From assembly GCA_913060865.1 (NCBI GenBank), contig CAJXTU010000001.1:310001-374000 (forward strand): DNA of 64,000 bases, in the 5' to 3' direction. Of this stretch, positions 54,798-63,577 are shown in pieces. The notes under the pieces were generated by a model. That model did not search any database. It was not told where the DNA came from and saw only the letters and a program-made list of their open reading frames with translations. The position numbers and the translations under genes were made by a program. Each line of letters starts with the position of its first letter. Position 1 is the stretch's first letter. The DNA comes from an uncultured Cycloclasticus sp. (GTDB lineage Bacteria; Pseudomonadota; Gammaproteobacteria; Methylococcales; Cycloclasticaceae).

Positions 54798-55307
54798 GTG
54801 CAACAGAAACGTAAACAGCTGGAATATGAACGCTTAGTGTTGGTATATAGTGATGAGCTTTTTCGTTACGCGCTTTGGTTATGCCGTGATAAAAGCATGG
54901 CGGAGGATTTGCTTCAAGAGACGTGTATGCGTGCTTGGAAATCGTTAGATAAGTTGCGTGACACGTCATCCAGTAAAGCTTGGTTGATGACGATTCTGCG
55001 AAATGAGCACGCACGTCAATATGCTCGATACCGACCTGATATGGTGGATTTGGACTTAGATATGTTGAGTTTGAGAGACACAGACAATGATACAAGTGCC
55101 GATGCATTTGCTTTGAAGCAGGCATTAAATGAGCTAGCAGATGAATACAAAGAGCCGCTTTTATTACAAGTTATTGCTGGTTTGAGTTGTGAGGAAATTG
55201 CATCAGTCTGTAACATTACTAAAAGCGCGACGATGACGCGCTTGTTTAGGGCAAAACAAAAGTTAAGAGATGTACTAAGGCCTGATGAAGCCGTGGTAGG
55301 TGAATGA
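54798..55307 (+). CDS. ECF-type RNA polymerase sigma factor
   Basis: A 169-residue group 4 sigma factor. Region 2 spans YSDELFRYALWLCRDKSMAE through QETCMRAWKSLDKL, and region 4 contains LLLQVIAGLSCEEIASVCNI with the helix-turn-helix KSATMTRLFRAKQKL. The start is GTG 54798 with AAGG upstream. It overlaps the DUF3379 gene by 4 bp, so the downstream protein is the obvious candidate for its regulator. Target promoters are unknown. Confidence 0.92.
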   Translation: MQQKRKQLEYERLVLVYSDELFRYALWLCRDKSMAEDLLQETCMRAWKSLDKLRDTSSSKAWLMTILRNEHARQYARYRPDMVDLDLDMLSLRDTDNDTSADAFALKQALNELADEYKEPLLLQVIAGLSCEEIASVCNITKSATMTRLFRAKQKLRDVLRPDEAVVGE

Positions 55308-55999
55308 TGAAATGCGATGATTTTAAATTTGAATATACGGTCGCTCCGAATGAAATTGGGGTGGAGGCGAGTGAGCACCTAGCATCCTGTGGGCAATGTC
55401 AATTATTTGCTGAGCAAGAAAGCGTGTTTGAGCAACAACTGAAAGGAGTTATTAATAGAGGGGTGCCGGATGGCTTAAGGCATTCGTTAAGAGAGCATGT
55501 CTATAAAGTGCGTTTCTGGAATGTCCCAAAAGCATCGCTTGCATTGGCGGCCTCGTTACTGGTAGCGGTGGGTGTGGTGACTATTAACCCAACGCAAAAT
55601 CAACTATCGGCATTACCAGTTGACCAATTAGTGTATGAGCATTTTTCACACGATGGTATGTCATCAACGCAAGCTTCTCACCAACTGAATGAACAAGAGT
55701 TGATTAAAGTGAGTAAAGAACTTGGTGTGCGAGTGACCTTAGCTGAGAATATTAGCTTTGCAGAAAAGTGCCCAATTGGCGATAGTTATGGGCTGCATAT
55801 GGTGTATCAATACCAACAACAGCCTGTGACGGTTATTTATATGCCTGAAATCACCTTAGATAAAACGATACCCTTTCATTATGCTGGCCTACACGGTTGG
55901 GTCAAGCCGTTAAAAAATGGCTCAATAGCGGTTTTAGGCGGCTCTACAATAGATATTCCCGACGAAGAATTTGCTGACAAAGCGATTGAGTGGCTTTAG
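55304..55999 (+). CDS. DUF3379 protein, putative anti-sigma factor
   Basis: A 231-residue protein with a small N-terminal Cys segment (HLASCGQCQLF, around 25-35), a single membrane helix (ASLALAASLLVAVGVVTI, about 78-95) and a periplasmic C-terminal domain. It fits DUF3379, commonly partnered with an ECF sigma gene. The HxxxCxxC pattern resembles the zinc-binding anti-sigma domain. ATG codons at 55304 and 55307 both suit the start. Its 3' end overlaps the convergent RND gene by 4 bp. Confidence 0.8.
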   Translation: MMKCDDFKFEYTVAPNEIGVEASEHLASCGQCQLFAEQESVFEQQLKGVINRGVPDGLRHSLREHVYKVRFWNVPKASLALAASLLVAVGVVTINPTQNQLSALPVDQLVYEHFSHDGMSSTQASHQLNEQELIKVSKELGVRVTLAENISFAEKCPIGDSYGLHMVYQYQQQPVTVIYMPEITLDKTIPFHYAGLHGWVKPLKNGSIAVLGGSTIDIPDEEFADKAIEWL

Positions 56000-58900
56000 C
56001 TATCGCTTGTTGAGTGATCTCTAGCGAGTACTAAATAAAAGGCGGGTACAACATATAGGGTAAATAAGGTGCCTATGCCCAGTCCGGTTGCGATGACTAA
56101 TCCAATATCAAACCGGCTAACAGCGCCAGGGCCTGAGGCAAGCAAGAGTGGAATCATCGCGACAATCATTGAAATAGTGGTCATGATAATGGGTCTTAAG
56201 CGTACGGTAGCCGCTTTTTCAACGGCATCTCGAATAGAGAGTTTTTCAGTAATCTGTAGTTGATTGGCAAACTCAACAATTAAAATACCATTTTTTGCGA
56301 CTAGTCCAATGAGGGTTATAAGGCCAACCTGAGTGTATATATTCATTGTTGCTGTCCCTAGCATAATAAAGGCCATTGCACTGGCTAGTGATAAGGGCAC
56401 GGAGACTAGAATAATAAGGGGATCGCGCCAGCTTTCAAATTGAGCTGCTAATACTAAGTAAATAATCAATAGCGACATGAAGAAAGTTAAAACAAGTGCG
56501 CTACCTTGTTGTTTATATTGACGAGAACTGCCTGTGTAATCCCATTTGAAGCCTTTCGGAAAAGACCGTTGCGCCTCTTCTTCCAGATAAGCTAGGCCAT
56601 CTCCCATGGTGACGCCAGGGCGTAATAACCCCTCAATCGTTAAGCTGTTAAGTTGTTGGAACTGTGTGCGTTTACCAGGCTCAACTTGAGTCGATACGGT
56701 GACGATAGAGTTGATAGGAACTTGTTTTCCAGTGGATGTTTTTAAATAAATGTCATCAAGTTTTTCAATATCTGAGCGGCTGAGGTCTGCCACTTGTGGG
56801 ATCACCTTATAACTTCGCCCTTGCATACTAAAGCGGTTAACGTAACCTTCGCTAAAATAAGCCGACAGATTGCGGCCTATTTCTTCCATACTAATGCCTA
56901 AATCTGCTGCGCGATCTTTATCAATCACTAAGTTGTATTTAGGTCGGTCAAAGGCGATGCTTTTTTGTAAGAAAATAAACTTACCGCTTTGCATTGCCTT
57001 GCCAATAAGACCGCCAGCAACATCACTAATTTGACTATAGTCAGTGTCGGACATAACAACAAACTGCACGGGTAGCCCGCCGCCTGCGCCTGGTAAGCCA
57101 GGTCGCTGTACGACAGCCGTTCTTAAGCCGGTAATAGAGGCGGCCACTTTTTGCTGGAGCTCCGGCTGCATTTCCATTTGGCTGCGTTCGCGGGTGGACT
57201 GAGGGCCCAATTTGAGACCACCGAGTAATCTACTAGTATCACCACCTAGACCTAGCAAAATAAAGCTATGGTCATACTCAGGGATGTTTTCATAGAGAGC
57301 AGATAACTTTCGAGCTTGTTGCTTTAAAAAATCAAGTGTGGATGTTTGAGGTGCCGTTCCAATAGCAAGGAGTAAATTTCTGTCCTCGGTTGGTGCTAAT
57401 TCCTTTTTTGACAGCAGGTACATTGGGTAAAGGCTTAATAAGACAACTAACGCGAATGCAATGGGAATTGATGGAGTCGATAATAAAGGTTGGATGGTTT
57501 TTTTATATCCAGCAGCTAATTTTTCAAAAACATGTTCGGCGTACTTTTCAAAACGACCAGCTTCATCAGAGCTTTTTAACACCCGTGCACTGAGCATAGG
57601 GGCTAGAGTGAGTGCGACAATACCAGAAATAAGCACGGCGGCGGCTAAAGAAAACGCAAATTCAGTGAACAATGTGCCCACTAATCCACCCATGAAGCCT
57701 ATAGGGAAATAGACAGCGATGAGCGTGGTTGTCATGGCGATGATGGGTAGGCTGAGTTCTTTAGCGCCATCCATTGCTGCTTGAAGGCGCGGTTTTCCCA
57801 TGTCGATATGACGATGAATGTTTTCAACCATCACGATGGCATCATCCACTACCAAACCAATTGCTAATATCATCGCGAGTAATGTTAATAGGTTTAACGA
57901 AAAACCAAACGCGAGCATAATAAATGTTGCGCCAATCAATGATAAAGGGACGGTGACAGCGGGAATGAATGCAGCGCGAATTGAACCTAAAGATAAGAAA
58001 ATAACCATAATAACAATGCTGAGTGCCTCAACTAAAGTCACCCCAACTTCGTTGATGGAGTCACTAATGAATTTACTCGCATCATAGGGTAAATAAGCAT
58101 CGAGGCCCTCAGGTAAATTTTCCTTGATATCTTTCATGGCGAGATTAACTCGCTGGGCAACATCAAGTGGGTTTGAATCAGGTGATTGATCTATCGTCAT
58201 GAAAACGGCTGGTTTTCCACTATAGAGATTTTCGCTATCGTAACCTTCAGCTGCAAGTTCAATATCTGCTACATCAGCCAAACGAATCAAGGTATCGTTT
58301 TGCTTGCCAACAACAAGTGTTAAGAAGTCTTCTTCTTTAGCCACATCGGTTGTAGCACCCAAATCAATACTAATCAGTGGGCCCTTTGTTTTACCTACAC
58401 TTGAGAGGTAGTTGTTTTGGCGTAAGACTTGGGTAATATCGTTTGCGCTAACGCCTAAGGCGACCATCCTTTTTGGTTTTAGCCAAATTCGCATCGCATA
58501 GGTGCTATTACCTAAGAGTTTCGCTTGGCCAACACCATCAATAGATTGTAATCGGGGTTGCACGACTCGCAATAGATAATCGGCTATTTGAGTGTCTTTC
58601 ATGGTATCGCTAACAAACGCGATATAAATCAATGAGGTTGTGGAGCCGGTTTTAGACGTAATGATGGGATCTAATGCCTCTTGAGGCAATACGCTACGTT
58701 GACTGGCGACTTTGGCTTGTATTTCAGCAATAGCGGCACTGGCATCATAATTTAGCCGCATATGGGCTTCAATAGACGATCGACCCTGTGTGCTGGTGGC
58801 AAAAATATAGTCTATGCCCTCTGCTTGGGCGATGGCTTGTTGTAAAGGGCTGGTGATAAAACCTTTGATGAGTTCACTACTGGCACCAGGGTAGGCAGTG

Positions 58901-59043
58901 CTAACAGAAATGACGGTATCTTTGGTTTCTGGGTACTCACGTATTTCTAGCGAGGCTATTGAGCGCAAACCCAATACTAAAATAAGCAAACTAACAACAC
59001 TGGCCAATACAGGTCGCTGGACGAATATGCTGGTAAAGTTCAA
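55996..59043 (-). CDS. RND efflux transporter, HAE1/AcrB-type permease
   Basis: A 1015-residue inner-membrane pump with the two-fold RND arrangement: a helix at residues 10-30, a large periplasmic loop, then a bundle with GLVVDDAIVMVENIHRH carrying the proton-relay Asp pair, and a second loop and bundle with VLAAQFESWRDPLIILVSVPL and TLIGLVAKNGILIVEFANQ. It exports drugs or other compounds using the proton gradient. It follows the adaptor gene by 8 bp on the same strand; no outer-membrane channel gene is present. Confidence 0.93.
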   Translation of the reverse strand: MNFTSIFVQRPVLASVVSLLILVLGLRSIASLEIREYPETKDTVISVSTAYPGASSELIKGFITSPLQQAIAQAEGIDYIFATSTQGRSSIEAHMRLNYDASAAIAEIQAKVASQRSVLPQEALDPIITSKTGSTTSLIYIAFVSDTMKDTQIADYLLRVVQPRLQSIDGVGQAKLLGNSTYAMRIWLKPKRMVALGVSANDITQVLRQNNYLSSVGKTKGPLISIDLGATTDVAKEEDFLTLVVGKQNDTLIRLADVADIELAAEGYDSENLYSGKPAVFMTIDQSPDSNPLDVAQRVNLAMKDIKENLPEGLDAYLPYDASKFISDSINEVGVTLVEALSIVIMVIFLSLGSIRAAFIPAVTVPLSLIGATFIMLAFGFSLNLLTLLAMILAIGLVVDDAIVMVENIHRHIDMGKPRLQAAMDGAKELSLPIIAMTTTLIAVYFPIGFMGGLVGTLFTEFAFSLAAAVLISGIVALTLAPMLSARVLKSSDEAGRFEKYAEHVFEKLAAGYKKTIQPLLSTPSIPIAFALVVLLSLYPMYLLSKKELAPTEDRNLLLAIGTAPQTSTLDFLKQQARKLSALYENIPEYDHSFILLGLGGDTSRLLGGLKLGPQSTRERSQMEMQPELQQKVAASITGLRTAVVQRPGLPGAGGGLPVQFVVMSDTDYSQISDVAGGLIGKAMQSGKFIFLQKSIAFDRPKYNLVIDKDRAADLGISMEEIGRNLSAYFSEGYVNRFSMQGRSYKVIPQVADLSRSDIEKLDDIYLKTSTGKQVPINSIVTVSTQVEPGKRTQFQQLNSLTIEGLLRPGVTMGDGLAYLEEEAQRSFPKGFKWDYTGSSRQYKQQGSALVLTFFMSLLIIYLVLAAQFESWRDPLIILVSVPLSLASAMAFIMLGTATMNIYTQVGLITLIGLVAKNGILIVEFANQLQITEKLSIRDAVEKAATVRLRPIIMTTISMIVAMIPLLLASGPGAVSRFDIGLVIATGLGIGTLFTLYVVPAFYLVLARDHSTSDS

Positions 59044-59051
59044 AGTGGTCC

Positions 59052-60125
59052 CTACTGTTTATTGGTCGTTAAAATGGTAACCGTTTGACCGTTTCTGAGT
59101 TTTACGTGCCCCTCATCAACGACCGAATCGTTTAGACTGAGCCCTTTAATTATTTGAACGCGACCATTTCGATGAGACCCTGTTTTAATGTTACGAAGCT
59201 CAACAATATTTTTGTTGTCCTGCTGTTTTACGATATAAACATTCTCACCATAGGTATTAAATAAAACAGCTGTTTCAGGTAGTGTTAACACGGGGTTGGC
59301 CTTTGAGATAACAGCACTCACTTCAGCGAACATCCCCGCCCTTAGTTTTTCATCAGGATTGTTGAGGGTCGCTCTAACCCCAATGGAGCGAGTTTCTTGG
59401 TGCAGGCTTGGGTTTATCGCTTGGATATTTCCTTCAAATGTTTCACCTGGGTAGGCTTGGACATGAATTTTTACCAGTTGACCGACGTTAAGCTGTGCAA
59501 AATGACGTTCGGGAAATGAAAAATCGGCGACGATGGGGGATAAGGATACAAGAGAGGCAATTTCAGTGCCTTTGTCTAGGTATTGCCCAAGGCTGACGAG
59601 GCGAATGCCGACTTTGCCAGTAAATGGAGCGCGTATTATCTTTTTGTCGATAAGGCTTTTTTGCGAAATGACAGCTGCTTTTGCGATGTCCAGTTCGGCA
59701 CGAGCTTCATCATGGCTAGAGCGAGAGGTCGCTTTATTTTTTAATAATGTGGCTTGCCGTTTAAATTTTATCAGAGCTAGCTTTTCAGCTGCTATCAAGC
59801 CATCGAGGTTCGCTCTATCTGTTGAGGTATCAAGTTCAAGAATCAAGTCGCCTTTGTTAACAAGTGCACCAGAGTCTACGTGGAGAGCGGAGATGATACC
59901 GGCTATTTCGTTACTTAGGGTAATGCCTAATATAGGGTTAATGGTGCCAACAGACGATAAGGTGTTTTCCCACTGCTCTTCGATAACGTCGACGGTTGTC
60001 ACCACTGGTGGCGGTGGTGCTTTGCGGGATGATTGAGCTTTATTGATTTGTAAGAACTTAGAGCCAAATAAGCCGCCAAATAACAACAAAACAAAAATGG
60101 CTAGTAAAATTATTTTCTTACTCAA
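59052..60125 (-). CDS. RND efflux membrane fusion (adaptor) protein
   Basis: A 357-residue periplasmic adaptor anchored by an N-terminal hydrophobic segment (KIILLAIFVLLLFGGLFG). A lipoyl half-motif (ISALHVDSGALVNKGDLILELD), a coiled-coil hairpin and a second half (IIRAPFTGKVGIRLVSLGQ) follow, then the beta-barrel domain (VLTLPETAVLF). It links the RND pump to an outer-membrane channel. The pair is a two-gene operon. Confidence 0.93.
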   Translation of the reverse strand: MSKKIILLAIFVLLLFGGLFGSKFLQINKAQSSRKAPPPPVVTTVDVIEEQWENTLSSVGTINPILGITLSNEIAGIISALHVDSGALVNKGDLILELDTSTDRANLDGLIAAEKLALIKFKRQATLLKNKATSRSSHDEARAELDIAKAAVISQKSLIDKKIIRAPFTGKVGIRLVSLGQYLDKGTEIASLVSLSPIVADFSFPERHFAQLNVGQLVKIHVQAYPGETFEGNIQAINPSLHQETRSIGVRATLNNPDEKLRAGMFAEVSAVISKANPVLTLPETAVLFNTYGENVYIVKQQDNKNIVELRNIKTGSHRNGRVQIIKGLSLNDSVVDEGHVKLRNGQTVTILTTNKQ

Positions 60126-60321
60126 GAGGGTCTCCGTAATATGGCTTGTTGGTTGGCAATGGGCTTATTGTACGTTGATCAATAGGTATGCTCAAATTAA
60201 ATATTAGCAATCTTTAATACAGGGGAGAAAGCTGTTTTTTTTCATATAGAGCTAAACATTAATGGATATGATTAGTTAGGCATACTAGACTAGGATTTTA
60301 GCGTAAATGCACAGGTGAAAA

Positions 60322-60732
60322 ATGAAAAGAATTAAGTGGTTGGGTATTGTTTTGGTCATGATGTTGTCGGCGTGTGCGCATGTTACAGAGCAAAAAAAAC
60401 TAGAGCACTTAGAGGCTAAACAAAAGCTGTTTATGAAGGCGTTACGTTGGAAATCGTATGAAACGGCGGCGAGTGTTATCCGCTATAGAAATCCAGCGCG
60501 TCAACTAGCGCCTATTGATGGGTTGAGCAAGATTACAGTAACGTCCTATGATTTGATAGGTTCAGCGCCGAATGTAGAAGATGGCACTATCGTGGCTCAA
60601 GCCTTATTTGGTTATATTCAAAATGAAACTGGTCGGGTTTATCAAATTAAACATACTCAAGTTTGGTGGTTTGATGAGGAGTTGAAACAATGGTTTTTAG
60701 ATAGCGATATGCCTGATTTTAAATTAGATTAA
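60322..60732 (+). CDS. putative lipoprotein of unknown function
   Basis: A 136-residue protein with a lipoprotein signal: KRIKWLGIVLVMMLSACAH, where LSAC is a lipobox and Cys20 the probable acylation site. The mature part has no motif I recognise; it is Lys-rich near the N-terminus and ends YQIKHTQVWWFDEELKQWFL. It resembles small conserved outer-membrane lipoproteins. It converges with the following minus-strand gene, overlapping by 4 bp. Confidence 0.7.
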   Translation: MKRIKWLGIVLVMMLSACAHVTEQKKLEHLEAKQKLFMKALRWKSYETAASVIRYRNPARQLAPIDGLSKITVTSYDLIGSAPNVEDGTIVAQALFGYIQNETGRVYQIKHTQVWWFDEELKQWFLDSDMPDFKLD

Positions 60733-61328
60733 GTATTTTTATTGTCTAGATTTGAGAGCTCAGAGCGAAGCTTTATAGCTTTCTTGTGATAGTTTTCATA
60801 CTCTCCAAAGTTCATAAACTGTTGATAATGTTTGTGGGTGCCTAAGGTCTTTTTAGCATGCTTAATGGGGCACCAATAGAGCTCAGTTCGGCCAATTATT
60901 TCTCTTGTGTAGGCAATAACAGCATTGCCATAACTGCAATAGGCACAGTTAAATTTTTCAAGAATATTTAAATAAGGTAGTTGTTGCCTATCGGCCATAA
61001 AATAATCACCCCGTTTAACTTTAGGGATTTTGTATAAAGGGAAGCAAATAGCTTGATAAAGCTCAATAGTGAGGTGCATGAAACTCAAAGGAACGATCAT
61101 GCCGTAAATAAAAGGAATGGAGGCAATAGAGCGTAAACTACTGCGGCTTAGCCATTGTATAAGCCCCATTTTGAGTGCTTTTTGTTTGGCTAAAATAGCT
61201 TTCTCGAATTCTATTTTTGTGCCTTCAAATTTGTACATAAAATCAGTTTGTTGAGTTGCAATGAGCGCCTCGAGTTCTTTTTCGAGAGCACGAATTTCGT
61301 CGATGATGCTATTGATTGTTCTATTCAT
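60729..61328 (-). CDS. conserved protein with Cys motif, unknown function
   Basis: A 199-residue protein I cannot assign. The first ~50 residues form a coiled coil (IIDEIRALEKELEALIATQQ), then come hydrophobic stretches about residues 65-95 that could be one or two membrane segments (SIPFIYGMIVPLSFMHL), then LEKFNCAYCSYGNAVIAYTREI and ELYWCPIKHA. The CAYC and later Cys/His residues could bind metal or be redox active. It overlaps the acyltransferase gene by 4 bp and is probably made with it. Confidence 0.65.
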   Translation of the reverse strand: MNRTINSIIDEIRALEKELEALIATQQTDFMYKFEGTKIEFEKAILAKQKALKMGLIQWLSRSSLRSIASIPFIYGMIVPLSFMHLTIELYQAICFPLYKIPKVKRGDYFMADRQQLPYLNILEKFNCAYCSYGNAVIAYTREIIGRTELYWCPIKHAKKTLGTHKHYQQFMNFGEYENYHKKAIKLRSELSNLDNKNT

Positions 61329-62479
61329 GGCGACTCCAATTTAAAGGGTAGTAATGTTGTTAGGTGCTGTAGATGTGAGTTAACTTGATTTTTTTCTTCA
61401 TCAATAAAGTGCTCAATGGCGTGGCGAAATTCATTATGTAATATCATGTGATTAGACAAGGTCTTGACGGGTCTGAAACCACGTGAAATTTTATGCTCTC
61501 CTTGAGCGCCGGGGTCGAAGCGCTTGAGTTTATTGTTGATACAGTACTCAATGCCTTGATAGTAACAGGCTTCGAAATGCAAAAACTCATATTCTTGTTC
61601 ACAACCCCAATATCGGCCATATAGCGTTTGATCGTCTCTAAAACACAGTGCAGCACCAATAAGCTTATCGTCTTTTTGAGCACAAAACATCACTAAGCTT
61701 TTTGGCATGTTTGACAGTAGTAAGGTAAAAAATGCCAAATTTAAATAGCCGTGCTGACCACTACGTTTTAAGTAAGTGAGGTGATAAAAACGATAAAACT
61801 CGGTCATAAGCTTCTCGCTAATATCAGTACCAATAACAGTGGTCATTGTAATATCTTGCTCGGTAATCGATAGTCGTTCTTTACGTAACGTTTTACGCTT
61901 GCGTGATTTGAATGTACTTAGGAAGTCGTCGAAGGATGTGTAGCTATTATTAAACCAATGGTATTGAATGCCAACGCGTTGTTTGCATTGAGACGCTTCA
62001 AGCATTGAAGAAAGCTCAGACTCAGGAAAAAGAACATGCCAACTTGATAAGCCCGCAGGGCTATAGGTATCGAGTATGAATTGTTTAACGCTTTTTATAA
62101 TACAGAGTTGTTCTTGTTTGGACTGTATGCTGTGATGAAATGCTAAACGAGGCCCTGTTGATGGTGTAAATGGGATGGCTGATAGCAGTTTAGGGTAATA
62201 CGGTAGTTGGTGTTGTTGATAGGCGTTTGCCCAAGCCCAATCAAAAACGTATTCGCCGTACGAATGTGTTTTTAGGTAACACGGCATCGCAGCGATGATT
62301 TTATGATCATCGCGCACAATAATATGTTGAGGCTCCCAGCCCGTAGAAGCTTGCGTACAACCGCTTTCTTCGAGAGCAGATAAAAAGCTATGCTGAATAA
62401 ACGGGTAGTCAGTATCAAATAAAGCGTTCCAATCGAGCGCTGATATGCTTGATAGGCTAGGAAGGAAATTTATATTCAT
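61325..62479 (-). CDS. FemAB/GNAT-fold protein (peptidoglycan biosynthesis/recognition-like)
   Basis: A 384-residue protein of the DUF482-type GNAT family. Characteristic are PFIQHSFLSALEESGC at the start, FLSTFKSRKRKTLRKER in the middle, and GAALCFRDDQTLYGRYWGCEQEYEFLHFE then FDPGAQGEHKISRGFRP. Its fold is shared with FemAB-type acyltransferases, but the substrate is not known. It overlaps the 199-residue gene downstream by 4 bp. ACGTTTAAC is at its promoter side, with no clear regulatory site. Confidence 0.8.
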   Translation of the reverse strand: MNINFLPSLSSISALDWNALFDTDYPFIQHSFLSALEESGCTQASTGWEPQHIIVRDDHKIIAAMPCYLKTHSYGEYVFDWAWANAYQQHQLPYYPKLLSAIPFTPSTGPRLAFHHSIQSKQEQLCIIKSVKQFILDTYSPAGLSSWHVLFPESELSSMLEASQCKQRVGIQYHWFNNSYTSFDDFLSTFKSRKRKTLRKERLSITEQDITMTTVIGTDISEKLMTEFYRFYHLTYLKRSGQHGYLNLAFFTLLLSNMPKSLVMFCAQKDDKLIGAALCFRDDQTLYGRYWGCEQEYEFLHFEACYYQGIEYCINNKLKRFDPGAQGEHKISRGFRPVKTLSNHMILHNEFRHAIEHFIDEEKNQVNSHLQHLTTLLPFKLESP

Positions 62480-62704
62480 AGTGCTAAGGTTAACTAAAAA
62501 TAAAGATTATTGCGCGAACCTTTTTTCTTGGGGTAAGGTCTCAATAGTTGTTGATATGATTGGATATTGAGTAAAAGCATATATAAATATACGAACTATT
62601 TCAGCACCTTCTTGAGTTGTTGGCTGTGTCGATAAACCTGTCGGCTTCTAAAAACAAAATATTGAGTGTATGTTGGAAGAACAGCTAGCGATGATGAGGT
62701 GGTA

Positions 62705-63475
62705 ATGATACAGCTAAGTAAGATTTTTATTTATCCGATTAAGGCGTTACCGGGTGTTCAATTAAACCGTGTTACCGTAACCGATGGTGGGGCACTATAT
62801 AATGATCGCCGCTGGGGTTTGGTGGATAGCCGCGGGGGGATGATCAATGGTAAAAATAATCGACGTATATTTCTTCTCAATCCGGTTTATGATTTAGCAT
62901 CAGAAACGGTCAGCTTTATTAATAACGGTGGTATCGACCCCGTGTTTGAATTAGCCGATACCCGAGGCCTGTCAGCTTTCTTCAGCGAAATGCTTGGAAA
63001 ACCTGTTTTTCTACAAGAAGATAAGCGACAGGGTTTTCCAGATGATTTAAATGCCTCAGGCCCTACATTAGTTTCACAATCATCATTAGAAGCTGTGGCC
63101 TCATGGTATCCCAACCTTTCGCTGGATGATGTTCGCGCAAGGTTTAGGGTCAATTTAGAAGTGTCACCGACACCTGCTTTTTGGGAAGATCAGGTTTTTC
63201 GAGACAAGCAGACGCATAAAAATATTCAAATAGGCAATGTTGCGATAAAACCATCTAACCCCTGTGCTCGTTGCGCGGTGCCAATGAAGCATCCAAGGTC
63301 TGGTGAATCGTATGATCATTTTTACGAAATATTTATCAAGATGCGTGAACAAACAAAACCCAGCTGGTTGGATACCGCGTGCTTTGATCATTGGTATAGG
63401 CTCAGCGTTAATACTAATATTGAACAGGAGTACTCAGGTAAAACGCTCGCCTTAGGAGATCCAGTCAGCACGTAG
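62705..63475 (+). CDS. MOSC domain protein with MOSC N-terminal barrel
   Basis: A 256-residue protein from ATG 62705, which has GAGGT four bases upstream; an in-frame ATG at 62666 would add 13 residues and is less well placed. An N-terminal MOSC barrel (LSKIFIYPIKALPGVQLNRVTV, then DRRWGLVDSRG) is followed by a MOSC domain with VGNVAIKPSNPCARCAVPM-type sequence, the Cys-containing sulfur-carrier or molybdenum-binding site (PCARCAVPM). Such proteins include YcbX, which reduces N-hydroxylated compounds. A YcbX-like role is possible, but no ferredoxin domain is present. Confidence 0.85.
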   Translation: MIQLSKIFIYPIKALPGVQLNRVTVTDGGALYNDRRWGLVDSRGGMINGKNNRRIFLLNPVYDLASETVSFINNGGIDPVFELADTRGLSAFFSEMLGKPVFLQEDKRQGFPDDLNASGPTLVSQSSLEAVASWYPNLSLDDVRARFRVNLEVSPTPAFWEDQVFRDKQTHKNIQIGNVAIKPSNPCARCAVPMKHPRSGESYDHFYEIFIKMREQTKPSWLDTACFDHWYRLSVNTNIEQEYSGKTLALGDPVST

Positions 63476-63577
63476 GGTTAGGCCAGTCGGATATGAAGAA
63501 ATAGCCTAATTATATATTGTCGAAAAGCCGCCAATGGCATAGAGTGTCTATCATAATAATTTACGATGGATTGGGAT

